From: Thecaphora thlaspeos
Lineage: Eukaryota; Basidiomycota; Ustilaginomycetes; Urocystidales; Glomosporiaceae
Length of the DNA stretch: 64,000 nt
Direction: 5' to 3'
Assembly: GCA_900291925.1 (NCBI GenBank)
Contig: UWYS01000006.1
Location: 1-64,000 of the forward strand
This document shows, one piece after another, positions 9,641-21,878 of this stretch. The notes under the pieces are model-generated. The model saw nothing but the letters and a program-made list of their open reading frames with translations, was not told where the DNA came from and did not search any database. The position numbers and the translations under genes were made by a program. Position 1 is the first letter of the stretch. Each line of letters starts with the position of its first letter.

Positions 9641-9927
9641 TGGCTGATTTGCCGTTGCAGCTCGATTTGTAAAATCGGCTCTTTCACGCGCGCCGATTTT
9701 GTATCGGCCGATTTGTCAGGGCAGCCCGATTCGTAAATTCGGTTCCTTTCATGCGCGCCGATCTTTTTTTCCACTCTGATCATCTTGGTATGCCCGATTT
9801 CTTTAGCGTCTCTCACGCTGCCTTGCTGCGGATGATCCAGCACGCAAACGCGCACATCACCTTCATGGGCGCAATGACTGCATTATCGTTCCTGTACACA
9901 TTGTTCCGCCCACCCACTCTCCTTTCC
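9641..9927. repeat. 41-bp direct repeat with internal CGATTT..AAATCG hairpins
   Basis: Two copies, starting at 9657 and 9721, share GCAGCYCGATT, GTAAA, TCGG, CTTTCA and GCGCGCCGAT with few changes. CGATTTTGTATCGGCCGATTT between them can fold on itself. Further GCCCGATT occurs near 9792. The tract ends just before the APL3 stop codon. ATCGGGC on the left border and GCCCGAT here are reverse complements. Confidence 0.6.
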
Positions 9928-12900
9928 TCACAGCTTCTCCTGATCCACGCCCAACGCCGACACCAAGATCCTCAGCATCTCCGCCGAGACGAGGTCGTTG
10001 GTCGTCCTCACCGTCAACCTAGCCAGTCTGGCCTCCCTGTTCGGTTCCAGTCTCAGCAGGCATCCCACCTTTCCACCCTGAGACATATGTAGCACCCCGG
10101 CCGCCACCACGTTGCACGCCTTGCCGTCGATCCCTTCCAGCACCTGCATCCTCGCCCCTTGAATGATCTTCTTGTTCCGAACCGTGTCCACTTCGCCGCC
10201 GCTCGACAGGCGGAAGCCAAAGATCTTCTGCGCCTCCCTCGGCGCACCGCCAATCTGCTTCCACCGTTCGAAAAAATCCGTCGACGTCAACTGCACCGGC
10301 TCCACAAACTTGGTCGCCAGCACGGGCAGCCGCACGTTGACCTCCTGCAGCGAGCCGGCCAGGTACGAGACGTGAAGCAGCGGCGCCCGCCTGAAGAAGT
10401 CCTTGCACTGCACGTGAACCACCTGCTGCACCTGCGTCATCGCCTCCAGCACGTTGGTCGGCATCTTGGGCAGCATCACCCCCAGCGACTCGCCCTCCTG
10501 CGACCGCACCGTAATCGTAAACGACTGCAGGTTCGCCGAGATCTTGTTGCCAAAGAAGAGCGCCAGCCGCCCCTGGTGGTTGTGGTACTCGCTCTTGAGC
10601 CCGATCTGCAGCTGGCTGTCCTCGTACAGCACCCCTTCGCCCGTGAAGCAGAGCCGCTGGAACGCCTTCTCCGCGCCCGGACTCAGCATCGGCGTCGACA
10701 GCGACGGCGACAGCGATGGCGACGCAGACGCTCGCCCCAGCAACGACGACTCTTCGCTCGTGCCGCCGATGCCACCGCCGACGCCGCCGCCGCCGACACC
10801 GTCGTCTCCCGCCGGTGCCAGGCCGCTGCCCATGTCGAACCCCTCGAGGTCGCCGATGAGGTCGCCCTGAGACTCCGCGGCACCGCCAGCTCCCAACCCG
10901 GACGCCATCTGGTCCGGCCGCGAGGCGGTCTGGATGACGGTCGCCGCGGGCCCCCCCATGCCGCTCGGCATGGCGCCACCGTTGACCGTGCCCTTCTTGA
11001 GGCTCTCCTGTCGCGCCTGGTCGCGGTCCCTGTTGGCCTCCTTGCCGCCAATCATCCAGGTCCGCTTGTCGCCCGCGTCATTGTGCTTCTTCTGCAGCCG
11101 GCCCAGCAGCAGCGACGACTTTTCCGCGAAAGGCGGCATCTCGTCGCACACCGCCTGTAGCAGGTCGTCCGTAGGCAGCTCCGCCAGCGCCACATACTCG
11201 CACGCGCGCTGCTGCAGCTCGGCGTCGAGCACGTGGCGGTAGCGGTTAAGCACGTAGAGGATCTGCTCGCGGATCTCGGGGAAGAGGTTGAGCCACTTGA
11301 TGTACGTCGACAGCAGCAGTGCCCGCGTCGGCTGCGAGCAGAGGTGCGACCGCGAGTGGAGCGTGTGGAATTGCTCGATCGGACTCGCGCCGGCCTCATT
11401 GGCGATCAGGTGGCCAAACTCGCCCAGGATGTAGCCTGCATAGCGAGCAGGGAGAGGCAGCGGGGGGAAATGTTGCACAAAAGGGAAAGCGGGAAAGCGT
11501 CTGGCGATCAGCCAGGATCCATGGCGAGCTTTTCCTCGCGCCACGTTCGCCGGCACCACTCACCTCCAACCTTGATCATATTCTCATGGCACGACGGCGA
11601 CTTGAGGTGCTCAAGCACGCGCCTCGCCGCGTACTCCTGGACGTCTTCGTTGTTGAGGACGATCTGGATGACGCGGTACCACACCTCCTCACTGACGTGG
11701 TCACCGGCCGAGCCGATGAGGCGCAGAATGGTGTCGACGTACCAGTTGTGCTCGATGGCAAACTTTTCCGTGAGGATGGCAATCTTGAGCACCATTTCCT
11801 CACGCAGCGCGTAGTCAGCCACCTGCATGTACTTGAGCAGCTCGGCGACGATGACCTTGGCGTTGGTGACGTCGCACATGCTGTAGAGCAGGTCGAGGCC
11901 GCGCCTCCGCACGCTAATGTCCTTGTCCTTGAGCGAGAGGATAATGGTGTTCTGGTGCATCTTGATCGGCTCGAGGCTTGAGGCGTAGGCGGCCAGATGC
12001 GCCATGGTATCGAGGCCGAGGTAGCGGACGTTGGTCTCGCGCGAGAGGATGAAGCGCCCCAGCAGAACCGAGGCCTTGACGACAATCGGCGACTCGGTGT
12101 CTAGCTGGATGGCGAGGTTGATGGCCTCGAAGAGGACCGCGTTCTGCGCGTTGTTGTGCTGGACGTTTTTCGGCGTGTCCTGGCTCTTGTTGATGATGGT
12201 GTCGAGCACGTTCTGGATGGTCGACATCAGCGTCGGGTCGTCCGAGGGCGGGTAGTACTGGAGGAGGCGGAGCAGCTTGATTTGGAGCCAAGGGATGGGG
12301 ATCTTGTAGTAGACATACTCGCTGCTGTACTCATCCTCGACGACGATCTTGTGGAGGCGGCCGACGGCGCGCTGATACGACGTCTGGAAGGCGTCCGGGT
12401 GGTCCTGGGCCATCGTCATGACGAGGCTGGTGACGGCGAGCGCGACGCCGAGGTTTTCGTCGTCCATGATGGCGATGATGCGCAGCGCCCACTCGGCGGC
12501 CGGGATCACGTCTGGGTGCTTGCGGTAGAGTCGGAGCAGCGTGAGGGCGGCCTTTTTCTTGACAAAGCTCTCGGAGGTGGGCGAGATAAGGAGGCGGTGG
12601 ACGTCGCCCGCGAGCGCCTCGGCCATCTCCTTTCCACCGATGTTTGCAATGGCGTGAAGGGCGAGGCAGTTGCTGACCTCGTTGATCTCGTCGAGGTCCT
12701 TTTTGATCGAGTTGACGACGAGGCGAACGAGGTCCGAGTTTTCGTCCATGAGCAAGGTGATGGCGAGGTAGCCGATCTGCTTCTCCGAGTAGCGCGGGCT
12801 GGCGATGAGGTTGACGGCCTCCATGTGGCCGATGTCGACCTGGTAGCCGAGGATGTAGGTAAAGACGATCTTGGAGAGGTACTTTTTCTTCTGGTAGCCG

Positions 12901-13046
12901 TCGAGGGAGCCCTCCTTGAACTTCTGGCGGATGTGGGCCATCTCCTTGTTGATGCGCTTCTCCTCGAGCTCGCGGACCCGGCATGCGCGCAGGTCAGCGA
13001 TGTACTGGGTCAGGCCCTTCATCGATGAGGTGTTGTTGGACGTCAT
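9928..13046 (-). CDS. APL3: AP-2 complex alpha subunit (alpha-adaptin)
   Basis: Two exons, 11564-13046 and 9928-11435, joined through a 128-nt intron (GTGAGT...GCAG) give 996 residues, the normal size. The N-terminal trunk (about 1-635) carries the adaptin solenoid: MKGLTQYIADLRACR opening, YLSKIVFTYILGYQVDIGH, ENSDLVRLVVNSIKKDL, and GYILGEFGHLIA right after the splice. A Gly/Ser-rich hinge (about 635-760) follows, then the ear or appendage domain (about 760-996) that recruits accessory proteins. Alpha-adaptin is the large AP-2 subunit that binds PI(4,5)P2 and cargo signals at the plasma membrane for clathrin-mediated endocytosis. Its 3' end lies immediately beside the repeat island. Confidence 0.93.
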
Positions 13047-13545
13047 CTTTGTCGAGGGGCCCCAGGCGTGAATCGACCGCCTGTTGCGGGAGGAGCGAGG
13101 AGGAGAAAGGGAGGGAGAGCGTCCCGTCCTGTCCTGTCCTGTGCGGCTTCAACCCGCAGCGCCAGACGTTGCGCTAGACTCGATGGTCGATGCTGCTGAT
13201 GAGCGAGCGCGCCGCCTTCGATCTGTTGCAGAGCACAGCTAGCGGGAGAAGGCCCGCGTCCAGCGAAGGCGGAAGGTCTGGCTGACGGAGAGTCGTCCGG
13301 GGGTGTGGTGTCCGAAAGGATGACGTTGCGAAGAGGCAATCCTCGCCGCCAGACCAGACCAGATAGAGAGGTGGGGAAAGGTGACACCTCGAGGTGACCG
13401 GCGAGCCAACAGTGGTAACGCTGGCTTCGAGCGGGACGGACCAAAGGACGGAAAGCAGTGAAGCAGTCTCAAGAAGCGTGGTTGACGCAGTGGCGAGACG
13501 GCGTTAGGTGTGAGGAGCACCTTGTCGTTTGCGGAGGAGGAGTGT

Positions 13546-13582
<37 letters not shown>

Positions 13583-14482
13583 GTGTAGGTGTGCGCAAAC
13601 GTCGTCTTTGCGCTACCGAGAAGAGCCAAGGGAGGGAGTTAGGACAGCTCAAGGTGTGGGGGACAAAGGGGATGGGTTGGGGCGAATGTCGGGAAGGACA
13701 GACAGACACACAGGGCGAGTTGAGCGGAGCTCCATCTCCGGCCCCTTCGGCCGCCGCCGACGCACGACAAATCCACGCTGCTAGGGCCCGTGCGCCCTCT
13801 TGCTGCGCTCCCCTTTCCCTCCTCCTTCGCTCCTCCTGCTCCTCCCATCCCTCCCCTTTGTCACAAACGCTATAGTTACGCCCTCACCCTGCATCGCCAG
13901 TCACTCGCTCGACTTCTTCCAGCATCGCCCTGCCCGTCGCCAGACGCAGCATTGCAGTCGCGCCACCTCGTCCGTCGCACATGCGCCTTCGTCCTCCTCT
14001 TGTCCAACTCGCCCTCGTCCCCGTCCTCGTCCTCGCCCTTGCCTTCGTTGCAGCTATGATTCCGCCAACTTCACAAGCCGTCCATCAGTCGACATGCGAC
14101 AGAGCGTCCCCAGACACAAACACAGACAGACCCAAAGGGCAAACGAGAACAAGTACGACACCGGAATGTGGAATCTACACGTGGCATTTCGACCCTCTTC
14201 CTCCCTAACAGCCTCCCCGCCGCGCCGTCCCTACGGTATACAACGATCGACTGCCGCCGCCGCTAAAAGCCGCCGCTACAGACCAGCCTTTCGCTGCACG
14301 GGAAACAAAGGCAAGGAGAAAGGGGCGGGGGGAAAGGCAAGCGTGCATCCGCGCCCCCAGAGGGGATCAAATGAGAAGCCCCACAAATGCATCGCGCGGC
14401 CATCGCCTCCGAGCCGCTGCCGCCACCGCCGCCGCCGGTTCACTCCTTTTTCTTCGTTGAGATCGTCTCTCCGAGAACCTGC
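13047..14482. other. Intergenic with (GT)17 microsatellite
   Basis: Holds the APL3 promoter and the 3' flank of the 14-3-3 gene. A perfect GT run lies at 13547-13580. The plus-strand ORF at 13800-14486 is low-complexity Arg/Pro/Ser and has no protein character. No RNA gene is seen. Confidence 0.5.
13547..13580. repeat. (GT)17 microsatellite
   Basis: Perfect dinucleotide run of 34 bases between APL3 and the 14-3-3 gene, followed by a GGTGTAG variant. Confidence 0.95.
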
Positions 14483-15838
14483 TTAGGCAGCCTCCTCGCC
14501 CTTGCTCTCGGCAGCGGGTACGTCGGTCGGCGCGGCCTCGGCCGGCTTCTCCGAGTCCTGCATGTCCGAGGTCCACAGGGTGAGGTTGTCGCGCAGCAGC
14601 TGCATGATGAGCGTAGAGTCCTTGTAGCTCTCCTCCGAGAGTGTGTCGAGCTCGGCAATGGCATCGTCGAAGGCCTGCTTGGCAAGGTGGCACGCGCGGT
14701 CGGGGCTGTTGAGGATCTCGTAGTAGAAGACCGAGAAGTTGAGGGCAAGTCCGAGGCGGATGGGGTGGGTAGGGGGCAGCTCGGTGACGGCAACGTCCGA
14801 CGCGGCCTTGTAAGCCTCGAGCGACTTGTCGGCAGAGTCCTTGCGCTTGTCGCCGGTGGCGAACTCGGCCAGGTAACGGTGGTAGTCGCCCTTCCTGCGA
14901 GCGTGGCATACAGGTGCGCGGAAGTAAGTGGGTGGAGGAGGGTTAGCAACCTTGTCACAGGTCTTCGTCTTCGTCATCGTGCGCTACTCGCAGCCACGCC
15001 ACGGGAGCGTATAACTCACATCTTGTGGTAGAAGACCTTGCTCTCGCCCGAGGCAGCCGAGGGGATGAGGTGCTTGTCAAGAACATCAAGGATGTCCTCG
15101 CAGATCTGAGCAAGCTCGGCCTCAATCTTCTCACCTGTTGTCGGGGAGGCGAGGATGGGCGGCGAGACGCGGAAGGAATCAGGGTCAGCCACAAATCACG
15201 ATTAAATGTATAGGCGGCAGCGGCCAGCAGACTCACGGTAGGTCTTGATCATGGTGACCTGGGCCTCGTTGCCCTTGGACTCCTCCTTCTGCTCGATGGA
15301 GGAGACGATGCGCCACGAAGCACGGCGGGCACCAATAACGTTCTTGTAAGCGACCGAGAGGAGGTTTCGCTCCTCGACGGTGAGCTCCTGGTCGGACGAA
15401 GCGACGCGCTTCATGTTCTCGACCATCTCTGCGTGCGTGGGAGGGGAGCGATTGAGCGGAGACAATCGGCGCGTCAGTCCCATCGTTCACGTTAGGGACA
15501 GCAGAGAGGCCGCCTTCCGCGCAAAATCTTTTGTTCCCAATTTCTCCGAGCATTCATCCATGCAATTGTCGTATGCCACCTGTAGTCCGCCGCCGGTCTC
15601 CCTTCCGTGCCGTGTATGCGCGCGACTCGAGCGAAAACCCTGGCCTCAATCACCGCCATTTTCCTCCGTCCTGCACGGCAATGCCGCGTGCGTCCGTGTC
15701 TGGCCCTCCTCTTTTGGTGCCAAGCGAATGTGCCGCCGGCTTTCTGCACCTTGAATGGCCGTGAAACTCACCCTCGTAGCGCTCGGCCTGCTCGGCGAGC
15801 TTGGCCAGGTAGACGGAGTCCTCTCGAGATTCAGACAT
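14483..15838 (-). CDS. BMH1: 14-3-3 protein
   Basis: Four exons (15772-15838, 15237-15428, 15020-15134, 14483-14894), all with GT-AG introns whose phases agree, give 261 residues. Start [19 protein letters not shown]; then [48 protein letters not shown], and [19 protein letters not shown] with LWTSD near the end: the complete 14-3-3 set. The R-R and K-R-Y residues of the phosphoserine-binding groove are present. These dimeric adaptors bind phosphorylated Ser/Thr motifs and regulate signalling, cell cycle and metabolism in cytosol and nucleus. The C-terminal tail is Ala/Glu-rich, as usual in fungi. Confidence 0.95.
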
Positions 15839-16917
15839 TGTGAAGTGTGTCCAAAAGGGGAGGGGGTTTGGTGTTGCTGTAGAGCTGCTGGCGGTCGAGT
15901 GAGAAGGGCGGAAGGTTTGGACCGTGAATTTCCCGGTGTCGACGTGGAAGTGGCGCGAGTATTTTGACGTGCCGTCATGAGAAGGGTGTGGTTGGTCCGA
16001 AGGTGGCGTAAACGTCAGGTCAAAGACGAGGTGGACATAATCGTGGCAGAGAAGAAAGCAAAGCCACGACATAAAGGCGAGGTGCGAAAACGGATCGATC
16101 GTCGAAACAAAAGCGAAGGCGGAAGTAGCGCAGTGGCCAGGTTGGAAAAGCAAAAAGGTCGGAAGCGGAAAGAAAAGAGGTGCAAGGCGTGGTCAGCAAC
16201 GAGCTCGTCGTCGTTGACCGGAACTTCAGAGGGCAGCGAGGAATGGAAAAGGCAGTCGAAGTGGCTGATGATAGACTCGAGCCCCACTTTGAGTCCGACG
16301 TGCGACACTCCTAATGCCGGTCGTGTGACACGGCGCACCGCGACGAAGCAGCATCGCGACGACCGATCTGAGAGGTGATGATGCACTGCCAGCATCGCCT
16401 CGAGAACCGCTACGCTGTGACACGGAACTAATCGCGCGAGGGGTTCGAGCACCTCGTCCGGCGACAGGGACGACGGCCATCAGTCCAGGCATTACCCAGA
16501 CGGGCGCTGTAGCGTCGAGGGCTGATCGACGACGACCGTTGACCGAAGGCGGTGGTGCCAAAGAGAAGCAGCGCTGCTGCAACAGAAGCCTGGCCCTTTG
16601 TCGCGAAGAGCGGTGGGGTGGCATGTGTCGGGTGTATCACGACCCTGATCTGTGCCCGCTTCCCTTTTCCTCCTTTGATAACTTCCGGTCCGACCGCTCC
16701 GAACCTGCCAAGGAGGACACCGCGGCCGTGAACGTGTATCATGCGTTGCGATCGTTCAGAACGCGTGTCGCAAATACTCACCGAGAGGGAGGATGCTTGT
16801 GGGAGTCAGAAAGGGGATAGGTAGGGGAGTGCGGTGATGGTGCGAACGATGGTGAGGAGGGGGGGGAGAAGGGAGGAACGAGCGAGACAGGCGGGCGGTC
16901 GGGCGAGCCGCCTCTGC

Positions 16918-17002
<85 letters not shown>

Positions 17003-18526
17003 TGCCCACAACAGACACGCACACGCCCGCTCGCCGCGGCCAGCCAGCCAGCCCGCCAGCCAGACGAACGGGCGGCGCTTTTTGCGTCAGGCTGCTGGGC
17101 CACCTGCGTGCGTGCGTGTGCGCGTGCACCGCTTTCCCCCCGCGCCTGCACCCCCCTTTTCCAGTCCGCACTGCATGGGCCCACGACGAATCCGTCGCCC
17201 GCTCGCTCGATCGCCTCGCTGACAAGCGCGACGCAAGCAGAGAAGCAAGGGAACCTGCCAGCCGTCGCCCCGCCGCTCAGTGCCGCGCTCCGGTCCGCGC
17301 TAGAGAGGGCGCGCGCTAAAACGAGCGTCAGCAAGGGGGCCGGGCCAGGCCTGGAACGGAATAAGCACGGTCGCGGCTGGCTGGCTTGCGCACCGGCTCA
17401 TGCAGTCCTAGCTAGGGGTGACCGATCATCCGTCTCGACGTGTTCGACAGACGATATCGATGCTGACTAGCCGTTTGCAAGCACACCGAGGGTGGTTGCC
17501 AGGCTGGCGCAAGAGTCTGCTGGCGACGGAACGGGGCGTAAGCAAGCGGACAGGCGATCGGAGGATCGATGGTGGCTCGGGCTCGAAGCTGCGGGCGGAG
17601 CGGAGCGCGGCGCGGTGGCGGCAAGGCTGCGGGAAGGAGGTGGTCAAAGCGCGAATAAGTTGCGTCGTGCCAGCGCGGCCGTCGAGATGAAGGCTTCGCC
17701 CGACGCAGTTAAGGCCACACGCCACGTGGAGGAATTTTGCCCTCAACCCTCGTTCGAAATTCATTGCGAGGGCCAAATCCTCGTCGCATTTTGGTCGCCC
17801 TGGTCGAGATTTGTCGTGCCGATCGCTGATCGCGCACGGCTTCCCGATGTCATGTCACCCCCCCGGGCCGGATTGCGACTGAGCGTCGGGATCCGTAGGA
17901 CTAGATCCAGGCTCGCCTGGCCGCCACAGCTTGATCATCGCGCTGGGGATCGATGTCGTTCAGCCAGAAGCTGCCACGGGACAGAATGCTCCCCAATGCA
18001 CTGAGTGGGCCTTAAAAGCTGATTACGGCAACGTCGGGCCCTTCGACGCTGAAGGAGCCAAGTCATTCAGCCGCTCATCAGATGTGAAGGCAGCATCATG
18101 CCGTTCGTCGAAGGCATTCGAGTTGAGTCGTCCTGTTCCTCGCTCGGTGCGAGTGCCAAGGGTCGATACATACGATGCTGCGACCGGAATGAGCTCAGCG
18201 GCGGCTCGTTGCCAACACTCGGACGTAGACACATACGGCAGGTGACGACGGCAGCTCCCAGAACCTAAAAGCGGCGTCCGCACGGACATGCTCTGTGGTG
18301 AGGCATGATAGCGTTGCCCGCATATTTGAGATTTTCGTGCAGTGTGTAGTAGGAATGATGTGAGGGTCGAGTTCCTCGTAGGATGCTAAAGTGGTATGAA
18401 GGTACAAGACTGAGTGTGATTGAGGAGGGCGGCGAGCAACGGGAGACTATAGAGAGAGAGAGAAAACGCGAAGGGACAGCGCAAGAAGCGGATCGGGAAC
18501 CCTTAAGGCAGAGAGGGACGATTCGC
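15839..18526. other. Long intergenic, composite CT/CA microsatellite
   Basis: 2.7 kb between two minus-strand genes. It includes a (CT)n-(CA)n-(CT)n composite at 16919-17002 and an AG run (18451-18466). The overlapping ORFs in all frames are repeat-driven or Arg/Ser-rich; I see no gene. Upstream sequence of the 14-3-3 gene and downstream sequence of GSP1 are expected here. Confidence 0.45.
16919..17002. repeat. Composite (CT)n(CA)n(CT)n microsatellite
   Basis: A CT run of about 32 bases, a CA run of about 20 bases with a TA start, and a second CT run of about 28 bases. Confidence 0.95.
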
Positions 18527-19574
18527 TTAGAGGTCACCGTCATCCTCATCGGGGAGAGGAGCGGCGGCGGCCTATCGTTGCGAAAAGGAAGCAAGCGAGA
18601 TAAAAAGTCAGCCATCATCAGGTGCTCAAAGGGGGCAGACAAGCCGATCGTCATGTGAACGGTACTCACGGCCTGGAGCTCGGCGTTGTACTGAGCCATG
18701 AGCTGCTCGTCGACCTGGACCTCCGGCGGGGCGAGGGCGGGCGCGGCGGCAAACTCGAGGGTGGGGTTGCCGACGAGCTTGCGCGCAAGCCAGAGGAAGG
18801 GCTTCTCGAAGTTGTAGTTGCTCTTGGCCGAGATCTCAAAGTATTGGAGGTTCTTCTTGCGGTGGAAGGTGACGGCGCCCGTCTTGACCTTGCGCTCCTT
18901 TACGTCGACCTTGTTGCCGCAGAGGACAATGGGGATGTTCTCGCAGACGCGCTCGAGGTCACGGTGCCAGTTGGGGACGTTCTTGTAGGTGATGCGCGAG
19001 GTGACGTCGAACATGATGATGCCGCACTGGCCCTGGATGTAGTAGCCATCACGGAGACCGCCGAACTTCTCCTGACCGGCCGTGTCCCAGACATTAAAGC
19101 AGATGGTGCCAAAGTTGGTGTGAAACTGGAGCGGGTGAACCTCGACACCGAGCGTGGCGATGTACTTCTTCTCGAACTCTCCCGTCAGGTGGCGCTGCGG
19201 GCGTGGACGTAAAGGGCAGGGTCAAGGATGGGTGAGTCAGTCGACCGTCCGCTTGCGTGCGAGGCGTTCAATCTGCGCATGGCATCAGGGCGCTGCCGCA
19301 AACTCACCTTGACGAAGGTCGTCTTTCCGGTACCGCCGTCACCGACTGCAGAAGAGCAGGGGGGAAAGTCACAGCAGCGAGGGGTATCAAAGAGTCAGCG
19401 GAGCCGTTCTCGCAGAGGGTATGCTCGGTCGCCACAGCAGATCGCAGGGCAGCCCGGGCGATGGTCATCGCCATTATCCATTGGGGCGGCGATCGAAGGG
19501 GAAATTGATCGGAGATGCTCACCAAGGACTAGCTTGAAGTTGGGAATCTCCTGCTGGGCGTTTTCGGCAGACAT
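18527..19574 (-). CDS. GSP1: Ran GTPase
   Basis: Four exons (19523-19574, 19308-19345, 18670-19194, 18527-18571) encode 219 residues. Visible motifs: P-loop GDGGTGKT (19-26), [22 protein letters not shown] and [19 protein letters not shown], and the Ran-specific acidic tail DEDDGDL. There is no C-terminal CAAX box, as expected for Ran. Ran drives nucleocytoplasmic transport and spindle and nuclear-envelope assembly through its GTP/GDP gradient. Exon 2 is only 38 nt and carries the P-loop; the last exon is 45 nt and carries the acidic tail. The start codon sits next to a CA-dinucleotide tract in the leader. Confidence 0.96.
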
Positions 19575-19577
19575 GAC

Positions 19578-19613
<36 letters not shown>

Positions 19614-20544
19614 GCGTGTGGGATAAGAGGTAGGAAGGAAAGGAGGAGGTCGGACGGGGGAAGAGCAACACTTTTTGCTTATCCTTTTTCTCTTGTAGTG
19701 CGGGCGGAGGTTGTTGGAGCGAGCAGGCAGAGAGCGGGGCGGCAGCAGAGGGAGAGTGAAAGAAAAAAATTAAAAATTAAAAATAAATTGTCGCAGATGA
19801 GAGAATCGATCGAAGGCTTTTGCGACGACTGGGCGGAATTGAAAGGCGGCCAAGCTGGCAGGCGCGCCGCACCGATAGAGCGTCAAACTTTCCGGCGCGA
19901 GCCTTTCGATCACAGCGGGCCTCGGCGCCGTTTTGATTGAGCCTCTTTCCGATCTGGCCTCGCTCATTGGGGAAAAAAAGGCGAGCGAAGAAAAGCACAC
20001 ACAGCGCAACGCCAGGAAGAAAGTAGTTACTCCACTTCTCTCTTCGTTGGTGGCTGCATCCCGCACGCAGCGTCGTCGTCGGCGAGAGAGGAGGTGAGGT
20101 GAGGGTGAGGCATTTGAGGTCTTCTCGAACCGGCAGACCGTAACCTCGTCGGTCACGGTGCTCCGGCCGCATGGCTGCTTCGGCGACGACCGGCGGGCGC
20201 GCCAGCGAGGAAGGCCGGACGGGGCGCTGCCCCAGCGATGACGACCGACTGGTCGGGCAAGCGCGCGCCCGATTGCTCGGCAGGGCCATCGGGCGACGAG
20301 AAGAAAAAGTTGCCAAGGGACGTCGCCAACTTTTTTGTGTCTCTACGGCACTTTGACGGCTCCACCATCCTCACCACCCGACCCTTGACCTGCTCTTCGC
20401 ATCCTATCAGCTCCAGAAAAGCGACGGTGACGCGACAACGCAACAACGACGACGGCGACGACGAAGAAGAAGGCATCGACACCCTATTCGCCGCTGCCGA
20501 CGCCTATCGCCCCCCCCCCCCCCCCCCCTTCACACCTGCCCACC
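19575..20544. promoter_or_regulatory. Divergent promoter region GSP1 / RPA43
   Basis: 970 bp separate the two divergent start codons. Beside GSP1 lies a GT/GC run (19579-19620; CA on the coding strand). An A/T-rich patch (19764-19793) is the only clear AT island. Beside RPA43 a 17-base C run sits at about 20512-20528. I see no certain TATA box. Confidence 0.5.
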
Positions 20545-21878
20545 ATGGCCGCCGCCGCCGCCATGGCCGGTCCTTCTTCCTCTCAGACCTCTACGCCACG
20601 CTTGTCCAAGGACAAGAAGTCCAAGTCGAGCAAAAAGCACAAATCAAGCAGCAGCAGCAGGCGACACGATGACTCTACCGTCGTCGATATCGCTCCGTCC
20701 ACTGCAGCATCAGAGAGCGTCACCGGCGGTCTCTCGGACGACGGCGTGATGGAGAGTGCCTTTGAGACAATGTACCCCGTCCTCAACCTGTCCATCCCGC
20801 CCGTCTGGACGCCCGACCCCTACGCTGCCTTTTCCGACCTGATGGATACGCTCGTGATGCGATACGTCCCCCAGCTTTCGGGCGTCCTCATCACACACCG
20901 TCCCATCCGCTTCATGACGGACTCAGCCAAGTTCTACGCAGACAACGCTTCCGCCTCTGCGCCCGTCCAGTTTGAGTGCATCGTCTGGCGGCCCAAGATC
21001 GGTCAGAAGCTCGGTGAGTAGCGGTCGATCTTTCCGTGCGCGTATATCAGAGGGGCGAGGTCCATCTTCTCGCAGACCTCTGAACGTCGATCGTTTTTCT
21101 CTCTCCTCGGTTTTCATCGTACCGCGCGCGCCCGCTCGAAGAGGGGACCATCACGCTCTCCTCTCCCTCGCACGTCTCCCTCCTGCTGTACGGCACCTTT
21201 AACGCCTCCATCCCGGCCTCGCACCTTTCCAACGACTCGTGGGAATTCGTCATCGACGCCGAGGCCGATCTGCACGTCCACGCCATGGGGGCCGACCGCG
21301 GTCTGGGTCACTGGCGTTCCAAGACCGACGCATCCCGCCTCGGCGGTGAGGACGGAAAGCTCAGCTTCATCGTCATCTCGATGACCGTGGCCAACCACAT
21401 CCTATCGCTGCATGGATCGATGTTGGAGGATCCCTTTAGCGTCCCCGCCCCAACGACGGATGCATCGTACCTGGCGAAATCCTTGTCGGATACAAAAGTG
21501 CTCGGATTCGCCGCTACCGGAAACAAGGCGAGGGAGGCAAGGGAGAGGAAGGACAACGATCACGACGATACGCATAGGGAAGAGACAAAGACGCACAACA
21601 GGCGCGTGAGGTGGGAAGATGAGAGCGACCAAGGGACACCCGTCGTCGCACAGACCGACAACGACGGCGAGGTGGATGAGGAAGATGATGCAGCCTCAAC
21701 CAACGACGACGGCGGTGAGGTGATCTCCACGCCTACGATCATCAAGGAGCAAGGCAAGGCCAAGGGTTCGAAGCGAAAGTCAAAGAAATCCCTAGATCAG
21801 GAGCTAGAGGCGCTCGTCGACGAAGAGGGTGCGGCAAAGTCTAGAGAAAAGAAGAAGAGGAAGAAGGAGAGGGACTGA
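20545..21878 (+). CDS. RPA43: RNA polymerase I subunit Rpa43
   Basis: Two exons, 20545-21013 and 21142-21878, with a 128-nt GTGAGT...AAG intron, give 401 residues. A second ATG at 20566 is possible. After a Lys/Ser-rich leader, the segment MYPVLNLSIPPVWT begins an Rpb7/Rpa43-like N-terminal fold; across the splice LEGTITLSSPSHVSLLLYG and TFNASIPASHL match the Rpa43 OB-type core (yeast LEGYIFIQSASHIGLL), and LGHW...DGKLSFIV follows. The C-terminus is acidic then Lys-rich. Rpa43 with Rpa14 forms the Pol I stalk and contacts Rrn3 for rDNA initiation. Convergent with the HMG-box gene. Confidence 0.85.

Noticed and set aside
4500..9800. Retrotransposon or helicase-type subtelomeric gene
   Set aside because: No reverse transcriptase, integrase, transposase or RecQ-like motif found in any frame of the island.
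13800..14486. 228-residue plus-strand ORF
   Set aside because: Arg/Pro/Ser low complexity, overlaps the 14-3-3 last exon on the other strand.
16430..16470. GGGGTTCGAGCACC resembling a tRNA B box
   Set aside because: No matching A box, acceptor stem or anticodon arm could be drawn around it.
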